Shown here piece by piece: positions 7,424 through 9,655 of a stretch of 9,655 nucleotides of DNA. Position numbers and translations under genes: made by a program. Position 1 is the first letter of the stretch; every line of letters begins with the position of its first letter. The notes beneath the pieces are model-generated. The model worked only from the letters and a program-made list of their open reading frames with translations, did not search any database and was not told the origin of the DNA. Source of the DNA: Deltaproteobacteria bacterium (lineage in GTDB: Bacteria; Desulfobacterota; Desulfobacteria; Desulfobacterales; JAFDDL01); contig JAFDDL010000100.1 of the NCBI GenBank assembly GCA_019310865.1, positions 1 through 9,655 of the forward strand, read 5' to 3'.

Positions 7424-8776
7424 ATGCAGATCAATGAAGAAGTCAAAAACCGGATTATCGAACGATATATGGCCAGGACGGAAAAATCCCAGGCAATATT
7501 CCAGGCAGCCAGGCAGTATCTGCCCGGCGGCGACACCCGCTCCTTTGCCCACTTCGACCCCTACCCTTTTTATGCCCAAAGTGGTGAGGGATGCCGCATC
7601 ACCGACTGCGACGGCAACGCATATATCGATCTTGTCAACAACATGACGGCCCTGGTGCACGGCCATGCCCATCCGCACATCGTGGAAGCGCTCTCCCGCC
7701 AGTTGCCGCTTGGCACCTGTCACGCCGCCCCCATCGAAAGCCAGGTGGCCCTGGCGGCACATCTCTGCGACCGAATCAACTCGGTAGACATGATCCGGTT
7801 TTGCAACTCGGGCACCGAGGCCACCCTCTTTGCCATGCGCGGTGCCCGGGCCTTTACCGGCCGGGATCTCATCGTCAAGATCGACGGCGGCTACAATGGC
7901 AGCCACGATTTTGCCTATGCCAACACGGCCCCGGATCTGTCCGACAGTGAACTGCCCAAGACGGTGCTTCCCAGAGGGGTCCCGGCCTGCATTGCAGACG
8001 GCATCCTGGCCGCACCGTTCAATGATCTCGGGGCCATGGAAAAGATCCTGTCCCAGAACCCGGGCAAGGTGGCCGCCATCATTTTAGAGCCCATCATGGG
8101 CGCCGGCGGCGGCATTCGCGCGGCCGAGGGATACCTCAAGGGTGTTCGGGAGCTGGCCGACCGGTACGGGGCCCTGTTGATACTCGACGAGGTCATCACC
8201 CTGCGCCTTCATGCGGGCGGTTACCAGGCCATCGAGGGCGTCACTCCCGACCTGACGGCCCTGGGCAAAATCATCGGCGGCGGGTTGCCGGTGGGCGCCT
8301 TCGGCGGGCGGCGGGACATTATGGAGCTTTTCGATCCCACCCGGCCTGATTTTGTTTCCCACTCGGGCACCCTGTCCGGTAACGCCATGACCATGGCGGC
8401 CGGCATGGCCTGCATGGAGATTTACACCCAGGCCGAAGCCGACCGCCTCAACGCATTAGGCGACCGGATTCGAAAGGGATTCAGTGAGGCCATGGCCGCA
8501 GCCGGTGTGAAGGGCCAGGTATCCGGATACGGCTCCGTTCTCTTTATCTGGTTTTTTGACAAACCGGCCGCCAACGGAAAACAGTTCGCCCTTTCCGTGG
8601 CCGGCTGCCACGACTTTTCAAAGCTTATGCACCTGGAGCTGCTCAACCGGGGCGTCTACTGCGCCTCGAAGGGATTTTTGCTGATGTCCCTTTCTACGCC
8701 CATGGATGCAGCGATGGCAGACGAAATTGTCGAAAAATTCGGGGAAGCCCTGGCAGTAGTTAGGTCAGGGAGTTAA
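7424..8776 (+). CDS. Class III PLP aminotransferase, GSAM-like, probable beta-amino acid aminotransferase
   Basis: A 450-residue fold-type I PLP enzyme. AGGAG at 7413-7417 sits six bases before the ATG. Visible sites: NSGTEA (128-133) for the PLP phosphate, GGYNGSHD (155-162), D255 in LDEVIT for the pyridine nitrogen, K282 in LGKIIGGG as the Schiff-base lysine, and SGTLSGN (314-320) from the partner subunit. Automated tools would probably call it glutamate-1-semialdehyde 2,1-aminomutase (hemL). Against that, DEVITLRLHAGG replaces the usual GSAM DEVMTGFR, there are no haem genes nearby, and PGGDTRSFAHFDPYPF with R39 recalls the beta-phenylalanine aminotransferase of Variovorax (ANSRSVLFYAPFPL), where the matching Arg binds the substrate carboxylate (from memory). 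Next to an AdmH-like enzyme it would logically deaminate a beta-amino acid to a beta-keto acid, or run in reverse. It is the most GC-rich gene of the window. Class III call firm; substrate inferred. Confidence 0.88.
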   Translation: MQINEEVKNRIIERYMARTEKSQAIFQAARQYLPGGDTRSFAHFDPYPFYAQSGEGCRITDCDGNAYIDLVNNMTALVHGHAHPHIVEALSRQLPLGTCHAAPIESQVALAAHLCDRINSVDMIRFCNSGTEATLFAMRGARAFTGRDLIVKIDGGYNGSHDFAYANTAPDLSDSELPKTVLPRGVPACIADGILAAPFNDLGAMEKILSQNPGKVAAIILEPIMGAGGGIRAAEGYLKGVRELADRYGALLILDEVITLRLHAGGYQAIEGVTPDLTALGKIIGGGLPVGAFGGRRDIMELFDPTRPDFVSHSGTLSGNAMTMAAGMACMEIYTQAEADRLNALGDRIRKGFSEAMAAAGVKGQVSGYGSVLFIWFFDKPAANGKQFALSVAGCHDFSKLMHLELLNRGVYCASKGFLLMSLSTPMDAAMADEIVEKFGEALAVVRSGS

Positions 8777-8835
8777 CGGAAAGATTCGCATCCGTTCGCA
8801 GGAGAGCGAAGACTCAGATTATCGTCCCATTCATT

Positions 8836-8853
8836 CACCAAGAACACCAAGAA
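8836..8853 (+). repeat. perfect tandem duplication of a 9-mer
   Basis: CACCAAGAA occurs twice head to tail directly before the ribosome binding site of the D-aminopeptidase gene. By chance about 0.04 such perfect tandem 9-mers are expected in a window of this length. Its composition resembles the 9-base CACGAAGAA-like arrays I recall from intergenic regions of environmental bacteria, but only two units are present. Confidence 0.6.
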
Positions 8854-8854
8854 T

Positions 8855-8860
8855 AAGGAG
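8855..8860 (+). promoter_or_regulatory. ribosome binding site with ambiguous start (ATG 8864 or TTG 8867)
   Basis: AAGGAG is only three bases from ATG 8864 but six from the adjacent in-frame TTG 8867. Spacing favours TTG, whose product would begin MKIYISADIEG like known DppA proteins. The choice alters one residue. Confidence 0.6.
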
Positions 8861-8863
8861 AAT

Positions 8864-9655
8864 ATGTTGAAAATTTATATCAGTGCCGATATTGAAGGCA
8901 TCGTAGGGGTGACCGATAGGGACGAAATTATCAAGAATTCTCCAGGCGGGAAAGACTTTCTGGAACAGATGACTGCCGAAGTCGCAGCCGCATGTGAAGG
9001 AGCACATGATGCAGGTGCTACCCAAATCTTGGTAAAAGATGCCCATGGCCCGGCCCGAAGTATTATCCCCGCCAAACTGCCCACGGGTGTAAATCTTGTT
9101 CGGGGTTGGTCTGGCCACCCCTATGGGATGATGGACCAACTGGATGACACCTTTCAGGCAGCGATGATGATCGGTTACCATGCGGGGGCAGGCTCGGCCG
9201 GCAATCCGCTTGCCCATACATTCAACGGCACATTTTTTAATTGCATCAAGCTCAATGGGCAGTACGCATCTGAATTTTTATTGAACACCTATACAGCCGC
9301 AATGCTCAAGGTTCCGGTCGTGTTTGTTTCCGGCGACAAAGGTATTTGTGATGAAGTCTCCACATTTAATCACAACATTGCCACGGTAGCCGTGAAAAAT
9401 TGCATAGGTAATGCAACGAACAGTCTTCATCCGGATACAGCGGTTGAAAAAATTAAAGCGGCGGTTACCGAAGTGCTGAAAGGAGAGGTCAGCAAGTGCC
9501 ATGTAGCCCTGCCCGATCATTTCTCGATGGAGGTCAAATTTGCCTGGGCGCCTGTTGCTTATAAACCGAGTTTTTACCCCGGAGCTGCACTGCACCCGAA
9601 AGATCCTTCCATTGTTACGTTTGAAACGGACAGTTATTTTGAAGTGTTGCGGTTT
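8864..9655 (+). CDS. dppA: M55-family D-aminopeptidase (DppA-like), 3' end cut
   Basis: 264 residues are visible, running off the window with no stop; Bacillus subtilis DppA has about 274, so little is missing. M55 enzymes are zinc aminopeptidases that release N-terminal D-amino acids (such as D-Ala) from short peptides. The metal and catalytic residues align with the family: D9 and E11 in SADIEG, H61 in VKDAHG, H106 in IGYHAG, H118 in LAHTF (the catalytic His) and E137 in GQYASEF. No signal peptide is seen, so it should be cytoplasmic, acting on imported peptides. It follows the aminotransferase after 87 bases and may have its own promoter or be the next operon gene. Whether the substrate is a D-amino acid peptide or another small amide cannot be told; M55 members commonly sit beside peptide transport genes or DmpA-type peptidases, which may lie downstream of the window. 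The symbol is used for family identity only. Confidence 0.9.
   Translation, partial: MLKIYISADIEGIVGVTDRDEIIKNSPGGKDFLEQMTAEVAAACEGAHDAGATQILVKDAHGPARSIIPAKLPTGVNLVRGWSGHPYGMMDQLDDTFQAAMMIGYHAGAGSAGNPLAHTFNGTFFNCIKLNGQYASEFLLNTYTAAMLKVPVVFVSGDKGICDEVSTFNHNIATVAVKNCIGNATNSLHPDTAVEKIKAAVTEVLKGEVSKCHVALPDHFSMEVKFAWAPVAYKPSFYPGAALHPKDPSIVTFETDSYFEVLRF

Larger units (their letters stand above)
8777..8863 (+). other. 87-base gap with overlapping short hairpins
   Basis: AACGGA (8775-8780) pairs with TCCGTT (8791-8796), and TTCGC (8795-8799) pairs with GCGAA (8806-8810) around an AGGAGA loop. The stems share two bases, so they compete. TTCGCA also occurs at 8785-8790, giving GCGAA a second possible partner. 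There is no T run, so this is not an intrinsic terminator. A poor promoter match (TTCGCA 8795-8800, 16 bases, GATTAT 8817-8822; 4 of 6 in each box) is possible but unconvincing. Confidence 0.35.

Noticed and set aside
3929..8776. Biosynthetic cluster of the andrimid type (aminomutase plus adenylation enzyme)
   Set aside because: There is no carrier protein, condensation or ketosynthase gene, and the ligase is a full-length CoA-ligase type. Genes outside the window could change this.
8795..8810. Intrinsic terminator after the aminotransferase
   Set aside because: The stem is only 5 bp and no T run follows. The AGGAGA in its loop also has no start codon at a useful distance.

Overview
The window holds seven genes, all on the + strand, in a mostly tight operon-like run. 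It shows no RNA gene, phage gene, transposase or CRISPR array. Both ends are cut: the first gene lacks its 5' part and the last lacks a few codons at the 3' end. The sequence looks like an environmental Gram-negative bacterium of moderate GC. The gene families would suit a metabolically versatile proteobacterium or Desulfobacterota member, but there is no phylogenetic marker, so this is only a lean.

Layout: (1) 3-881, the C-terminal half of a GPH-type sugar/cation symporter of the major facilitator superfamily. (2) 920-2689, a CocE/NonD-type alpha/beta hydrolase (peptidase S15 fold plus PepX_C domain). A 124-base gap follows, with a weak terminator-like hairpin. (3) 2814-3887, a metal-dependent amidohydrolase of the amidohydrolase-2 (ACMSD-like) type. 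(4) 3929-5509, an MIO-dependent aromatic amino acid ammonia-lyase/2,3-aminomutase that resembles AdmH-type phenylalanine aminomutases more than HutH. (5) 5503-7386, an AMP-forming acyl-CoA synthetase overlapping gene 4 by 7 bases. (6) 7424-8776, a class III PLP aminotransferase of the GSAM-like, beta-amino-acid type. An 87-base gap with small hairpins and a 9-base tandem repeat follows. (7) 8864-9655, an M55 D-aminopeptidase (DppA family), almost complete.

How they may work together (inference): a transporter and three unrelated hydrolases could import and open an amide-, ester- or peptide-bound substrate. The core trio 4-5-6 has the right chemistry to turn an aromatic alpha-amino acid into a beta-amino acid, remove the beta-amino group, and activate the resulting acid as a CoA thioester. 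For phenylalanine that would run through beta-phenylalanine and benzoylacetate to benzoylacetyl-CoA, a route I do not know as a described catabolic operon. A simpler reading is ammonia-lyase to cinnamate, then cinnamoyl-CoA, which leaves the aminotransferase unexplained.

Base composition is uneven. The ammonia-lyase/aminomutase gene is clearly AT-richer (sampled lines about 37-47% GC) than the aminotransferase (sampled lines about 53-73%), so the cluster may be a mosaic of genes with different histories.
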